Of a stretch of 64,000 nt of DNA, positions 25,149-36,179 are shown in pieces (position 1 is the stretch's first letter; each line of letters begins with the position of its first letter). This DNA comes from Arion vulgaris (Eukaryota; Mollusca; Gastropoda; Stylommatophora; Arionidae), in the NCBI GenBank assembly GCA_020796225.1, contig CM036759.1, forward strand, positions 23,730,313 through 23,794,312. The letters are read 5' to 3'. The position numbers and the translations under genes were made by a program. The notes below the pieces were generated by a model that saw only the letters and a list, made by a program, of their open reading frames with translations, ran no database searches and was not told the origin of the DNA.

Positions 25149-28100
25149 ACAATTAAATTATGGTTTGAATGTTATTATGTTTGAAGATATCAGTGTGCAT
25201 ATATCTCAAACAGTAAGTTAATATTGACCAAATGTTACCATGTTACCCGTCCACAAAACAATAGATAGAATTATCTTCTCATTTATGCAAGTATCAATCC
25301 AACTTCAACCTTACATTAACTTCACAACTATCCAACATCAATTAAAACTGTTTGACCATAGTTCACAAAATATATGAGACTGCAGTAAAACTATTTGATT
25401 GGCAAAACACGTAATCACAAAGTCGTCCATTTTTTTTTTAAATTTGTCACTCCTGTTGTTCGTTTGCTTGATAAAGGCCTTGTTGGTCGAAACGTTGCTG
25501 GATTTTGTCATTGTTTTTGTAATTTGTAAAACTACAGTACTTTGTGATTACGTGTTTTGACCATAGTTCGGATTTACCAAACATCAACATACATTTGTTA
25601 TACAATAACACCACACTTGTTCAACTTCATCTAAACATTATCCATACCGTAATGTCACATTTATCCATTATCAAACCAACGATTAACCAATATATTAAAT
25701 TTAGATGTAACCAACATTACTCACATATAAACTTCATATTTTTCAATATTAACTTAGCTTTAGTCATACGATAATTATATGTGCATCCATCATTATTCAA
25801 ATATGAACTAATCATGTATTCAGTAACATCACATTTAACCACAGTCAAACCAACTTTACTTAGTCTTACAGTAACTGAACAACATTCAAAATCATCAACG
25901 TGGGTTGCCGTCTGGAAAAGGGACATCATTGTCTATTTTCTTAGCCAGGTGAATTATGAAATTGGTTGTCCTCTATTGTCGTTAAACGTAGTGACGAGAG
26001 CTTTAATATGCGCTCCAGTTTTAGATGAGTCGCCCTTGTGTTATATCCGTTTTTATTTAGTAAGATATTGATATCGTCTAGCCATTTTCTTAGTCTTCCC
26101 TTGGCTCTAGTACTTGATCTCTTTTTATTGTGTGCCACTATTGTTGGTTCCATTCTCATTAAATGCCCAGACCAATGTATTTATAGCATTGATCTCCTGA
26201 GAGAACATCTGACTATGAGCTCAGATGTTGAGATTTAACCATGAAGTTCTTCTGTTTAGTTTAGTTTAGTTTAGTCGTCGGATCACCATCACTGCACGTC
26301 GAACAAATTAGTCCATAAGTGCTCCGATCTCTCCCTCAGTATGTCCATCAGCGTGTGGCGACTAACGACACCGGTTCTTTGTTGGTTTACAATTCTTCTT
26401 TGTCTGCCAGCATAGCGTTCTTGTCGAGCTACACCACACTTAACTTTGAGTTCTTGCAGTCTGGTTAGTGTTGTGGATTCACCGCTATAACGTGAATCAT
26501 GTACACGCCCTCTCTCCCTTAAGGAATTTATAATATCAGCCTGGTCCATTGCTCGTCCGCTTTGGACAGCAGCCATACCTGCAAGTCTATCCGCACGTTC
26601 ATTCCCCTTACACCTGCATGCCCTGGCACAAAAATAAAACTGATCTTTGTCAGCTTAGACCTCCCCAGCGATTCTATCCAATGTCTCCTAGCCCATCCTG
26701 TTTCAATCTTCCTGAGCATACTTCTGTTTATAATATTAAAATCTAATTTTCTGTCTTGAAAAACATGAGTATTTATGTTGAATATCGTATTAGATTTAAA
26801 GATTTGGTAAGAATATTTTTGTATTTTCAAATCCCCTTAGGACAGCGAATGTACAGCCGTACGTTTTCGATTCGCATCTACCAAAAGTTCATCTATATGA
26901 GCTATTCTTGAACGCTTGATCTCCATTTTGTCGACTATCTCCTATACGACTAGACACTTGAATTCAAATACACTAATATCATGGAACTGTGGGGAGAAAT
27001 ATACACTTAGATACAAGGGGAAACAACCGAGTACTCTAAGGATGTCATGAGATCACCGTACATCAACTCTATAAATTTATCATTGCAATATATATATCGT
27101 ATATACATTTTTCTATATTATTGAATAGACTCCATGTCTGAGGTGAAACTAAAACCATGCAACGGTTCATCTGCTCAGTTTATGTAGTGGTTATAACAGT
27201 GCATACTATTTGTCTGCATTTTCAAAAATAGTAATAATAAATGTATACATTAAAAGTATAAATCCCAATGTTACCAATATGTAACGAAACTACAACAATA
27301 CAGTGTAGTAAACAAGAGGATAGATTCCAGTAAATCTCATTGTTTTGATTCCCAAGTGGTCGTAAAGAAAGAACATATTGAATATTATTACCATACATTG
27401 TCTGTTAATTATAAAATAGTATATAAAATTCGTTCTCAAAGTTTTCATTTCAATTTGAGCAATACACAAGACTTACATAATGTTTAATATGCAATTAAAA
27501 TATACATTTATACTGTGAATAAAGACAATCATTATGAATCTTATCGTACTATACCGGCTGGTATAAACTGGCTGATAGCAAGCAACAGAATAACTCGACT
27601 ATTGTCGTATTAAGCTTATATGGTGTTGTTAAAGCAAAAACTCATTTCGATTGATGGGCTTAGAATTTAGATAACAAAATGTCAATTTGATACATGGAGA
27701 GTACAATTTATGAACAACCTGCTATAGTGTATTGTGTGAAGCCCACTTTATGAACAACGTGCTATAGTATATTGTGTGAAGCCCACATTAAGAACAACGT
27801 GCTATAGTTTATTTTGTGAAGCAAATAGGTTGTTCTTTAACAAACAGGCACCATAAATTGATAATTTAAATATGTTATACAACAAGGATGATATTGTTCG
27901 AAAAAAACAGCAAAATATTGACTGGCGTGTTGTTGTATTTCCAAGTAATATCTTTTCACAGCATTGGCTATCTCCGATCTTGGATGTCTAGTAACGTTGA
28001 TATGGACCGGTATCTGTTACAACCCAATTTTCTACCAATTAGAACTGCCATTCGAGCCCATAGAAGTTCAGTATCTGACAGCAGGTGGGCCTCATATTAT

Positions 28101-31100
28101 ATTTGCACGAGTGACCAGTTGTATCACAGCCTTCATAACATTGGAGAGATGCCTCTGTGTTACAAAACCTCTCAAGGTATAGTTCCTTAATCTGAAAGAT
28201 ATATTACACGTTCAATCATTAGTAATATTATATGCTTTCATTAGACTTTTAATTACTAATGTAGCCATCATGTAGTAATGCAATTATGACACTATTAATA
28301 TATGATTTCCATAACCATTAACTCTAAATATCATAAATATTACTGAATAATAACTGCATTTGATTTAAAACAAGACTTTTTTATTACACAAATGTTTTGC
28401 GTGTATGTTGTATGCAGTATGTATTACAATCCTTATATATATCAACAACTATACTACATGTATATATAACCTATATTTAGCTATGCTAAGAACTTGATAT
28501 GTTTAATACACAGCGACAGTGTGCTCTAGTTGAAAAGCTGTTTTAGCGACTAATTATAATATTGCCTCATATTTGTGCGCCACTAACGTTTTCATAAACT
28601 ATACACTGAGTTAAGTCCGTCGTGGATCATATATAACGTCTGTATAATATTGACTCATATTTGTGCGCCACTAAAGTTTTCATAAACTATACACTGAGTT
28701 AAGTCCGTCGTGAATCATATATAACGTCTGTATAATAACAATGTTATCTAATCTCCAGGAAATTGAGAGAGACCGAGCCATATGGCGTAAAGCCAGGTGC
28801 AATGAAGTTGATCTTTCGGCTTTAGACCCTTGTGGTCACACTTTCTACACACTTTCTACACACTTCTTTGGAAACCAACAAGCCATATTTATTTTATTTT
28901 TCATTTACTTTTATTTTTTCTTGTGTTTGGATTTTTGTGTTTGCATAGAGATATCTATTACTGCCTTTTATTTAAAAAAAACTATATAATCAGTGGCGGC
29001 TCGTTGTCATTTTCTCAGTGAGGCCAGACAAAATTTTCGGAAACATCATGGTTTTTGGACTATTTACTATTATTGTCTATTCCGGGAAGTTATTCCCCTT
29101 TCGAGAAAAGAATAAATGCTTCTGTTCTGCAATCACTTGATATTAAAGAGAGTTGGAATCCTGAAAAAGCGTGTATGTTGTGGTGCTCGTTGAATAATCA
29201 CATCGTCAAGGCTGACCTACCCTGTGTAATCTTTGATGAACATACCATCGAGCGCAGAGACAGGCTTCGCTATCTTGGAATAACCTTTGATCGTAGTCTA
29301 TCTTTCAAACACCATATTGAACAGACGATACAACGGTGCAAGCGTGGTCTTGCGGCTCTCAAAGTTATGGTGGCCGCACACCTTGAGCAGAGACTACTTG
29401 CCCTTTTGTTTGATCGACTGGTAATGTCAGTGGTAGATTACGGACTCGGAATTCTTACGATATCAAGATCACAATGTGAACGACTTGAACGGGTTCAGAA
29501 TGAAGGTATGCGTATAGTTCTGGGCTGCACTAGAGATACCCCCATTGTGAAGATGAGATATATGCTTGGCCTTCTGTCACTACGCTCCCGTCATGCAATC
29601 GCCCAAACCAAGGCATATATGCGGGTTACTTCGGATAAGAGACATCCACTTCACAGGAACACTAATGATGTTAAGGGCACGAGAATCAAGCGTGGCATGT
29701 CGTGGATGGCCCAGGCTGAGAGAACGATTGGCCAGGTGACTACGGTTGCGACTCTACCAAAAGGGGAAGAATGGATCCCAACAGATGGAAGCATGATGAA
29801 CTATCTCAACGTTATCATTACTCTTGGAAGAGAATGTAGAGATTGGGGCAACATGAAGGCTGATCTCGCAGTTAAGCAGCTGATAGAAGATAATGCAAGG
29901 GATGATGATGTTGTTGTATATACCGATGGGTCGGTTCAACGTGGTGAGAAATCCGGCTGGGGTTTCTTGGCTAATGCGCATGGTAGGGTTGTTGCAGAGC
30001 GAAGTGGGGCATACAGGACAACTACTTCTAGTATGAGGATGGAGGTTGAGGCCGTTACTGCTGCCCTCCATTGGATTTCTGGGACTTCATTTACTGGGGC
30101 AGTTGTTGTATCTGACTCTCAGTCGATGCTTCACAAGATCCAGAAGGGCAGGTTTCGGTATGAGTGGATGTCGTCTATAGAAGTTTCTAACCTCCAGCGG
30201 CTTACGTGGATATACTGTCCTGGGCATGCGGGTGTTTACGGTAATGAGAGAGCGGACAGGCTTGCATCAACAGCATCGATTGTTGGGGAGTTGAAGATGG
30301 ATAAGGGGATATTCTTCAGTCTCTTCGAGACACTCTGTTGGATGAGGACACTAAAATTGATGTTGAATCGATCAAGCGATTTAAGCAGTTTGGAATTACC
30401 CGTTGTTCAAGTCGAACTGGATGCCTGAGAGGCAGAGTGAGAGGTGTGTTTAATCAGCGAGCCACAGGAACCATCAGTATGCATACTCTTCGATATCTGT
30501 TGGGGAGACTGAGCACCTATGGGTTTGCCCGGAGTGCAATGACGTCAGTTTAGTAACCAATAACCAATAACCAAAGAGAGTTGGCTTTTCATCATCATCA
30601 TCAAATTGCTTGTTCTGAGCAGAACTTTGCCAGGCCAAAAGTAATCCAGAATTTCTCTCTCTCATAGACCAGATGTAGTGCCTCTACAGCCATCATGTTC
30701 AAACCATCAGTTACATCCCGAATCCATCTTCTACTTGGTCCTCTTCCTCCCCATGCCGGCATGCCTCCCTTCACGACGGTCCTCTCCAGCCCCCTCCCCT
30801 ATATCTTTCCATATGTCCAATATATATATATATATATTTATCGCGATCACGCTTAGACTGATGTACCAGATTTCCCCATAAATTCTGCTGTGAAATTCAA
30901 AAATGTTTTGCTTATTCATTTGGAAATCAGATTCATGCAACGTTAGCATGTGTTTCATCACATCTTCAGCGCCATTTGGAGCTCTGATGCCTATCCTTCG
31001 GTGATGTGTCCGGTTTTATTCAGCGTTTACTGGGTTCGCTCTCCACAGCCTTGGGCTGTCCCCAACCGACATGCAAGGCAGTAGGTTGTCCAAAATATCT

Positions 31101-32980
31101 TATTTCTCTATTTCCCATCTATAGCATCAGCCAGCTTTCTCTGACCCTGAGTTCCTTCTGCATAGATTCACTTGCTCTCCTCTCTGTCCATGACACATGG
31201 AGGACTCCTCTGCAACACCCATATTCTAAAGCACATATATGCTTTACATTGCCTCATCAAATGTTCATGCCCTACAAAAACAATTAAATATTTCGGCCAC
31301 ATCAAACGACATGAGTGCCTACAGAAGATTTAAAAAAAAAACTATATACCTGAATTGAATGCGAGTCATCCGCATTACAGACTACACGTGCTTATCTATT
31401 CCGCCAGCGCAACAACATATATGTTGGGTGATCTTGTAATATATAATCTCTTTTCGTAAACGTCAGCTTGTACAATGAAAGTGAAAGTACATTATCGTAG
31501 ACAAATGTATATTAATGGAATGGGCGATTACCTTACACTATTCTATGATGATTAGTAACTTATTTCTATTATTTTCTATAATTTTATATTATTTTTATAT
31601 ATAATTCGTGATTCAATCGATAATTAAAAGGACTATTTAATCAATAAATGAGTTGACAGCGTAAGAATACATTTAGTTACCGGAAGAATGAAAATGACAA
31701 TTATCATTTGCAGGTGGACTTCAAAGGTGAAAAGTCGCAATGTTACAGATAGGCACATTTTATAATGAACTGCTGAAAAATAGTGCGCTGCAATATGCAT
31801 GACTGTATTCAGACTGCATATAATATTTATTTAAATAATTGTTATATATTATTATGCTTGTTATATTATTATGATATAATATTTATATTTTAGTGCTATA
31901 TATTCAACTCTCAAAGCTAGTGTCAAATTAAAAGTAATATTTATGAAGAAATAATTTATAAAATAATAAGTACACGTTACTCATTTTTGTCTTTGGGAGG
32001 ATGGGGGGTGTCGGATCTTACTGGCGCTAAATGACAAGGGGCGTACACTAATTAGAATCTGAACTTCAGATTGCAGACTGTGTGATGTTTTATCTTTATA
32101 TATAAACTTTCAAAGCTAATCAGTATCACGTTGAAAGTAATAGTTATGAATAAATAATTTCTAAATTTAAGAAGTACACGTTACTCAAAATTGTTGGTTG
32201 GGCCGGGCCCCACTGGTCCTTGACGAGCCGCCCCTGTATGTAATATTGAAATCTTGGCTTAAATTCTAGAATGACATTTAACTCTCAAATCTTTCATAGT
32301 ATTCTCTTTTGCTTGTTGATATCTTTGTTGATTTATCTTCATGCTAATAGCTCATGATTAATTACTGATATTTTCTTCCTCAGATAAAGTCACTTTTAAC
32401 TCCAAAGAGGGTCAGAATCATTATTACATTCATCTTTCTTATTGTCATCGGAATCTTGCTCCTTATCTACAATGGTACCAGATTGGGTGTCAAATTATCA
32501 TCTGAAAGAAACAAAACAATAGTTGGTATGGTATTTTTTGAGAACAGAGAGATATGGGACGCTGTTATATTTACTATTGGTGGTGTTTTCATTGAGTTAG
32601 GTGCCTTTATAACAGTGTTCGTGTGCACAATAACATTGGTTGTTAAACTTCGAGATAAAGCAAAATGGAGACAAACGTCTACTGCACCGGGTCAGAAAGA
32701 GAATGCTACTTATCGTGACCAGAAAGTCACCAAAATGGTGATAGCCATTTCAATCCTTTTTATCGTATGTTTCATGCCAACTTGTCTAACTCTCCTTACT
32801 ATGGTAATGGCGCCTGAGCTGTCACCAGAAGGAAAACACCGGAACCTTTACGTCTGTTTATTCGGAGCGTGCTTTGCTCTGGAATCTATCAATTCAGCAA
32901 TGAATATTTTCATCTACTATCACATGAGCAGCAAATTCAAGACGGTGTTGAAACAACTGTTTCTACCCAATAAAAATTAA
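20732..32980 (+). CDS. GPCR gene B, chemosensory-receptor-like, complete in three exons
   Basis: Exons 20732-20951 (phase 1), 27962-28176 (phase 0) and 32384-32980 join without a stop to 343 residues. Donors are GTAAAT and GTATAG, and each acceptor ends in AG. The N-terminus has an NNS sequon. TM1 spans about residues 30-61 (N1.50 in TNIIN), TM2 75-95 (Asp79), TM3 115-138 with Glu135-Arg136-Cys137 replacing DRY, TM4 155-173, TM5 204-232, TM6 259-283 with CFMP at 274-277, and TM7 297-321 with NSAMNIFIYY at 315-324. Residue 3.25 is Tyr111 and loop 2 has no Cys, so the usual disulfide is absent. This matches rhodopsin-like receptors of the mollusc chemosensory expansion. They act at the plasma membrane; the ligand is unknown. 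Intron 1 holds minisatellites, LINE ends and a Nimb fragment, and intron 2 a hAT-like element. AATAAA at 32969-32974 overlaps the last codons. Confidence 0.9.
21612..21680. repeat. Minisatellite left part, about 36-bp unit
   Basis: Units read ACAATCTAAAACTGTCAGAT then ATTAGAAAGTTGTA. The same unit resumes at 22243, so one array has been split. Confidence 0.8.
21676..22242. other. GC-richer block interrupting a minisatellite, origin unknown
   Basis: About 560 bp of visibly higher GC lies between two parts of the same 36-bp array. The minus-strand frame at 22087-21806 (93 aa, Cys-rich) shows no family I recognise. No terminal inverted repeats or target duplication could be fixed by eye. It is probably an insertion of some kind. 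Confidence 0.45.
22243..22386. repeat. Minisatellite right part, about 36-bp unit, 4 copies
   Basis: Same unit as 21612-21680: ACAATCTAAAACTCTCAGAT then ATTAGAACGTTG. Confidence 0.85.
22387..23244. other. AT-rich intron sequence with nothing recognised
   Basis: Lies in intron 1 of GPCR gene B. The minus frame 22578-22886 is hydrophobic but shows no receptor motif. Confidence 0.4.
23245..23450 (+). mobile_element. RTE-like family C-type 3' end with (ATT)n tail
   Basis: One frame reads 'RGRPKETLKRTLLGEARIIG', then an in-frame stop, then 'VAQDRAVWRHYLQALCNV'. The 'A-x-DR-x-x-WR' ending is typical of this group of LINE C-termini. It is followed by ATTATTATTATTATG. Only the terminal segment is present. 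Confidence 0.7.
23640..23875 (-). mobile_element. RTE-like family B 3'-end fragment
   Basis: The minus strand reads 'RMRGRPRKQWVQDIIADLRM', then 'TAPDAGQLAQTKREFY' and an acidic end, parallel to the family B copies at 43600 and 61480. The tail at the 23640-23690 side contains GATGATGTGGATGA. Confidence 0.7.
24004..24750. repeat. Minisatellite, 46-bp unit, about 16 highly similar copies
   Basis: Unit starts ACCATCATTGTATGAACTCA and ends GAAACTGCTAAA. Copies differ mainly at C/T in GCTAAA/GTTAAA and G/A in GTGTCC/GTATCC. Lies in intron 1 of GPCR gene B. Confidence 0.97.
25083..25145. repeat. (AT)n microsatellite
   Basis: An uninterrupted AT dinucleotide run of about 60 bp. Confidence 0.97.
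25146..25939. other. AT-rich intron sequence with nothing recognised
   Basis: No supported coding signal was seen. A segment near 25528-25556 resembles one near 17442. Confidence 0.4.
25940..26185 (-). mobile_element. RTE-like family A 3'-end fragment
   Basis: The minus frame reads 'MRMEPTIVAHNKKRSSTRAK' followed by 'GRLRKWLDDI', aligning with 'MRMEPHLLPSRAYNN..ARGRPRTRWIDNI' in the copy at 11095-12681, and ends with a similar ATHL...KL segment. About 70 codons remain. Confidence 0.7.
26259..26720 (-). mobile_element. Nimb-like retrotransposon, 3' fragment with 10-bp target duplication
   Basis: Nearly identical to the last ~450 bp of the element at 45624-46875. It includes 'RRHWIESLGRSKLTK', 'FVPGHAGVRGMNV' (RNase H end) and the C-terminal 'RQRRIVNQQRTGVVSRHTL' region, and ends in a (CTAAA)n tail. 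Flanks CTTCTGTTTA at 26249-26258 and 26721-26730 are identical. It carries the same one-base deletion after PGHAG as the 46-kb copy. It lies in intron 1 of GPCR gene B, antisense to the gene. Confidence 0.9.
26731..27706. other. AT-rich intron sequence with nothing recognised
   Basis: No supported coding or repeat signal was seen. Confidence 0.4.
27707..27826. repeat. About 41-60 bp tandem repeat, 3 copies
   Basis: The core GAACAACGTGCTATAGT followed by a TATTGTGTGAAGCCCAC block occurs three times just upstream of exon 2 of GPCR gene B. Confidence 0.8.
28558..28737. repeat. 88-bp tandem duplication
   Basis: TCATATTTGTGCGCCACTAA begins at 28567 and again at 28655. The two units differ at only a few positions. 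In intron 2 of GPCR gene B. Confidence 0.9.
28741..28815 (+). mobile_element. Possible LINE C-terminal remnant
   Basis: The frame 'EIERDRAIWRKARCN' resembles the 'A-x-DR-x-x-WR' ending of RTE-like C polyproteins. Too short to be sure, and it could be chance. Confidence 0.3.
29157..30572 (+). mobile_element. Nimb-like retrotransposon, 5' truncated, 12-bp target duplication
   Basis: Flanked by AAAGAGAGTTGG at 29145-29156 and 30573-30584 (perfect). It encodes the end of a reverse transcriptase (thumb region 'RLRYLGITFDRSLSFKHHIE', 'RLERVQNEGMRIVLGCTRDT') and an RNase H domain with YTDGS, the MEVEAVTAAL helix, SDSQSML and 'PGHAGVYGNERADRLA', so all RNase H catalytic positions look intact. The RT palm with its YADD is missing. 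The frame runs to a stop at 30428. The C-terminal region ('FNQRATGTISMHTLRYLLGR') continues in the -1 frame to 30553. The 3' tail is TAACCAATAACCAATAACC. Such an RT plus RNase H layout is known from the Nimb/I group. Confidence 0.92.
30585..31290 (-). mobile_element. RTE-like family B retrotransposon fragment
   Basis: The minus strand begins (3' side) with CATCATCATCATCAAATTGC, the complement of the (GAT)n tail. It reads 'RRWIRDVTDGLNMMAVEA' near 30700 and 'VSWTERRASESMQKELRVRE' near 31170, collinear with the family B copy at 43600-43980. Frame breaks occur. It directly abuts the target duplication of the Nimb-like insertion. A short plus-strand piece reading YFGHIKRHECLQK at about 31283-31321 is a further scrap of the same family. 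Confidence 0.7.
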
Positions 32981-33861
32981 TCCATTATATTTGAATACTA
33001 TCTGTGTATTCAACGAGTGTAACAGTAAATCTGTGCATTGTCGTCATGAAGGTCATCAAGAACTAATGTTGTCAAACATTTTAACGCTTTCCACAGTTCT
33101 TCATTAAAGCCTTCTCTTATCATCTTCTTTCCCTCAAAGAGCTGTCTTAGTTAATGCCATTACTGGCACAAACATACATGCCCAGTCCATCCCCATATGC
33201 GTCTTTTACTCATGGTCTCCAGTGATATACAGTTAATCCATTGCTTCTATGTCTGTATCACAGTATCTTTTACAAGAATAATTTGTCAACCCTTTGTCTG
33301 CCCCTGAACTTGGAGGTCCAGGGTGTCTGTAGTATTTCCTTCAGCGTGTCTGATCAACCAGAAACAAATTTAATCTCAGCATAAATAGTTCAGATCATGG
33401 AGTGAAGCTTCCACCACTACAAAGTAGAGACCTTGTAGGGAGCAATGTCAACAGATGCGCACCAAAATATCTGCAATAATTCCTTGTTACAAAAAGCTGC
33501 TATTTTTGTATATAAACTAAACTTCGTGAACTCTCTGAGAAAAACTGGTTTGCTACGGTAAGAATGTTCCTATGAATTCAAAATCAATTATATCAACATT
33601 CAAAATCAACTATATCAATATGTCTTCGATGTTCGTTGTAAATAAAATAAACTTGGTTGAAATCAAAACGATCCGAAATTTTTCTGAAGTCATTTCAAAG
33701 ATTTTTGATTCACGTTAAATACTATTACTGCTTCGATCCCAAAAAGTAATGCGAGTTTGCCCTTTGTAGACAAGTATTTTTAAAAACTTGTCATTTAATC
33801 CAACAAGTAGTTCTATGTTCCTATAATCTGATTATACTATCCAAAATCGTTATTTACGATC

Positions 33862-33924
<63 letters not shown>

Positions 33925-34353
33925 GATACTCGTTATAGAAAGAGATAAGATTGGGATGAAGGAAACCAGGAGATCGATACTAGTTTGAGTGAACGATTTT
34001 GAATAGCTAGGTTCGTTTACATGCCAGTGGTTTTATTTTCTCTCTGACGGGATAAGACTGTTGATCTTACCATGGGGTCGAACGCAGAATGTTTCTGTCA
34101 CCTCGTTTAACCATTCAGACATTCACTTTCCAGAGATACTGTGAAATATAATTTAGTTGGTTGTAATTTTAAAACTAAAACATAAACATGTGATATAAAT
34201 ATCAAGTCTCATACTGCATTCAGTTTTATATTGCTATAAATTATATTTTTTACATTTCTTATTGTGTCCATTGATCGACGTAAGTCAAATACAATGAAAT
34301 AATTGGTTGAATTGAATGTATTCATCAAATTATATAGAAAGAAAAATAATATT
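32981..34353. other. Spacer downstream of GPCR gene B
   Basis: No further gene recognised. Contains the (TA)n run listed separately. Confidence 0.4.
33862..33922. repeat. (TA)n microsatellite
   Basis: A pure TA dinucleotide run of about 60 bp. Confidence 0.97.
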
Positions 34354-34365
34354 AAGCAGTGTAGC

Positions 34366-34620
34366 TTCTTTGTCTTCTGTGCGTTCGTTCTTTACGACAA
34401 ATTTTAATCACTCTTTGTTATATGTTTGATCTTTTCCAAGAACGTGTATACGTTGCATATTAGTTTGGTAGGCCCCTAAACGCATAGACTTCTACACGTT
34501 TAGGACACGTGCATCCGATTTCAACCAAACCTCCTTAATCGCCTCTTACGACATGTGTGGCAGGTAACAGTGGTGCTATTCTTTACACCTCAAATGTGGG
34601 CCCCGGTAACCACTCGGGCG
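34366..34620 (-). mobile_element. SINE-1 copy with perfect 12-bp target duplication
   Basis: Flanked by AAGCAGTGTAGC at 34354-34365 and 34621-34632. The plus strand shows TTCTTTGTCTTC (tail complement) at the left and AACCACTCGGGCG (head complement) at the right. Same family as 14617, 18998 and 38039. Confidence 0.92.
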
Positions 34621-35534
34621 AAGCAGTGTAGCAAAATTAAATAAACGATATGGAAGTTTTCAATGTAATTTTAATTCATTACTCACGGAACCTCATGCGT
34701 TACGATGAAGCGCGACCATTCTATCACACTCTAAGAATTCTAGATGTCATCAGATATGGATCAAGTTTTTCTTTAGTTATTTCAAGAGTTCCATGATTAC
34801 GGTGTAAGTAAGATTGAGTATCTAATCATACTGAAGACAGACTATCAAACAATGACATAGTGCCCAGGTGCCAAAACAAACCTATAGCGATTGATCAACT
34901 TTAAGAGTCAAATGTCGGAGAAGAAAGAAAAAAACAAAATCATGTACTTTCTTTCCATTCTGCAAAGTTGCAACTTTTATTTCCAATTATTTAAAGATTC
35001 AAGTTATTGTCTCATTTCTGCAATAGTTTCAAGTTCTTTTTTTCAATTCTTCTAAAGTTTCATGTTTTTTTTTCAATTCAGCAGTTTTACAAACCTTAGA
35101 AATATTCAGTGAACCCTTGTCTGTACTACAGCGTTAATTTACTACATATGAGATTTTTCTTTGCAAGAACAATTTTGAAACATGGTGAGTTACCGAAGTA
35201 TAATGCTGGTGGCCCTTTCAATGAATTTAATCTACCAATTTCGTTACTATTGCCAGATAAGAATGATATAATTACTTATAACAACATAATATGCCGTCAG
35301 ATAATGAGAGCAAAAGACACAACAATACTATGAAGACGATTGCCAGAAAAAATAAGACTGCAATAAAATTAATCAATATAACTATGAATTTTATTCTAAC
35401 TTATTCACTTTTGTGCTTGCAAAAACAAATGATATAATATTCGTTCTGAGCTCGTTGCAAAATATTATTTTATGATATAGCCACTCTTTATCATCCATTT
35501 CACTGTGATATGGTCTTCATATATGTTATTAAAT

Positions 35535-35820
35535 GGGGCTCTCCATGGCGAATTGGTTAAGACGTTTGCCTGTTGTTGATTTTTTTTATCCAGAACACTT
35601 GAATTTTCAGCTTTTCGGCTCGGTGCCTTGGACATCGTAATTCTTCTGTTCGGTGCGACACACATCATAAATCTGTAGAACCTGTGGCTTTTCTGCAAGC
35701 CAACTAAATTGAACCGCACTCACTTGGTGCTTGTCATCCGTGGTCCATCGCGCTACGAACACGCTGGGCAGGCATGCTGGCTCTAGTTCTGAAGATGGTA
35801 GGTTGGAATCCGGACTACTT
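35535..35820 (+). mobile_element. tRNA-like SINE head split by another SINE
   Basis: A perfect-looking A-box TGGCGAATTGG lies at 35546-35556 and a near-consensus B-box GGTTGGAATCC at 35801-35811, both on the plus strand but about 245 bp apart. The intervening DNA is a minus-strand SINE-2 copy. Removing it would leave the usual tRNA-like spacing. Either a tRNA-derived SINE or a tRNA pseudogene was interrupted. The 3' extent is unclear. Confidence 0.5.
35568..35775 (-). mobile_element. SINE-2 copy
   Basis: The reverse complement matches 47189-47400: GCCCAGCGTGTTCGTAGCGC head, a B-box-like GGTTCAATTTAG, then GCAGAAAAGC, GTCGCACCGAAC, ATTACGATGTCC and CACCGAGCCGAAAA, ending in an A-rich tail. 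The pairing of A- and B-box-like words suggests a tRNA-derived SINE. No clean target duplication was found for this copy. Confidence 0.75.
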
Positions 35821-36179
35821 CACATGTGCATTTATTTTTTCAAATGAACCCTAGCATTGTTGCTAACGCTATGGAGTTCGTGCTTTGGCCATCACTTTAA
35901 ACAGGTGGCTGGGTATCTCTGCCGAGAGCAGCATAGCCATGTTGGGAAACCCGGTAAAATTAAGTCAAATCGTCGACTTTTGACGCTTTTAAGACATCAA
36001 ATTTCTATCCTCCACAGATCATGACATTTTCTATAGTCTTTAAAATTGCTTATCCGGTGGGGTCAAAGGCGCAATTTTAGGAACAACGTCGCGCCAGGTT
36101 TAGTGAGCAGGCACTGTTCAAGAGCCTACCCCACCTCCACGTGGTCACCCTGGAAACATACAATGAATCTTGTCTGATT

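Larger units (their letters stand above)
28991..32236. mobile_element. hAT-like DNA element with nested insertions
   Basis: The left end CAGTGGCGGCTCGT and right end ACGAGCCGCCCCTG form imperfect terminal inverted repeats. Flanking 8-bp words TATATAAT (28983-28990) and TATGTAAT (32237-32244) differ at one base, as expected for an aged 8-bp hAT-type target duplication. The interior holds a Nimb-like insertion (29157-30572), an RTE-like B copy (30585-31290) and two ~95-bp direct repeats (about 31893-31988 and 32098-32192). I see no transposase. A related 170-bp element with similar ends lies at 41826-41995. It fills most of intron 2 of GPCR gene B. Confidence 0.65.

Noticed and set aside
29754..30071. 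Minus-strand 105-aa open frame (and its mirror at 56859-57338)
   Set aside because: Antisense shadow of RNase H; it recurs in both copies only because the element does.
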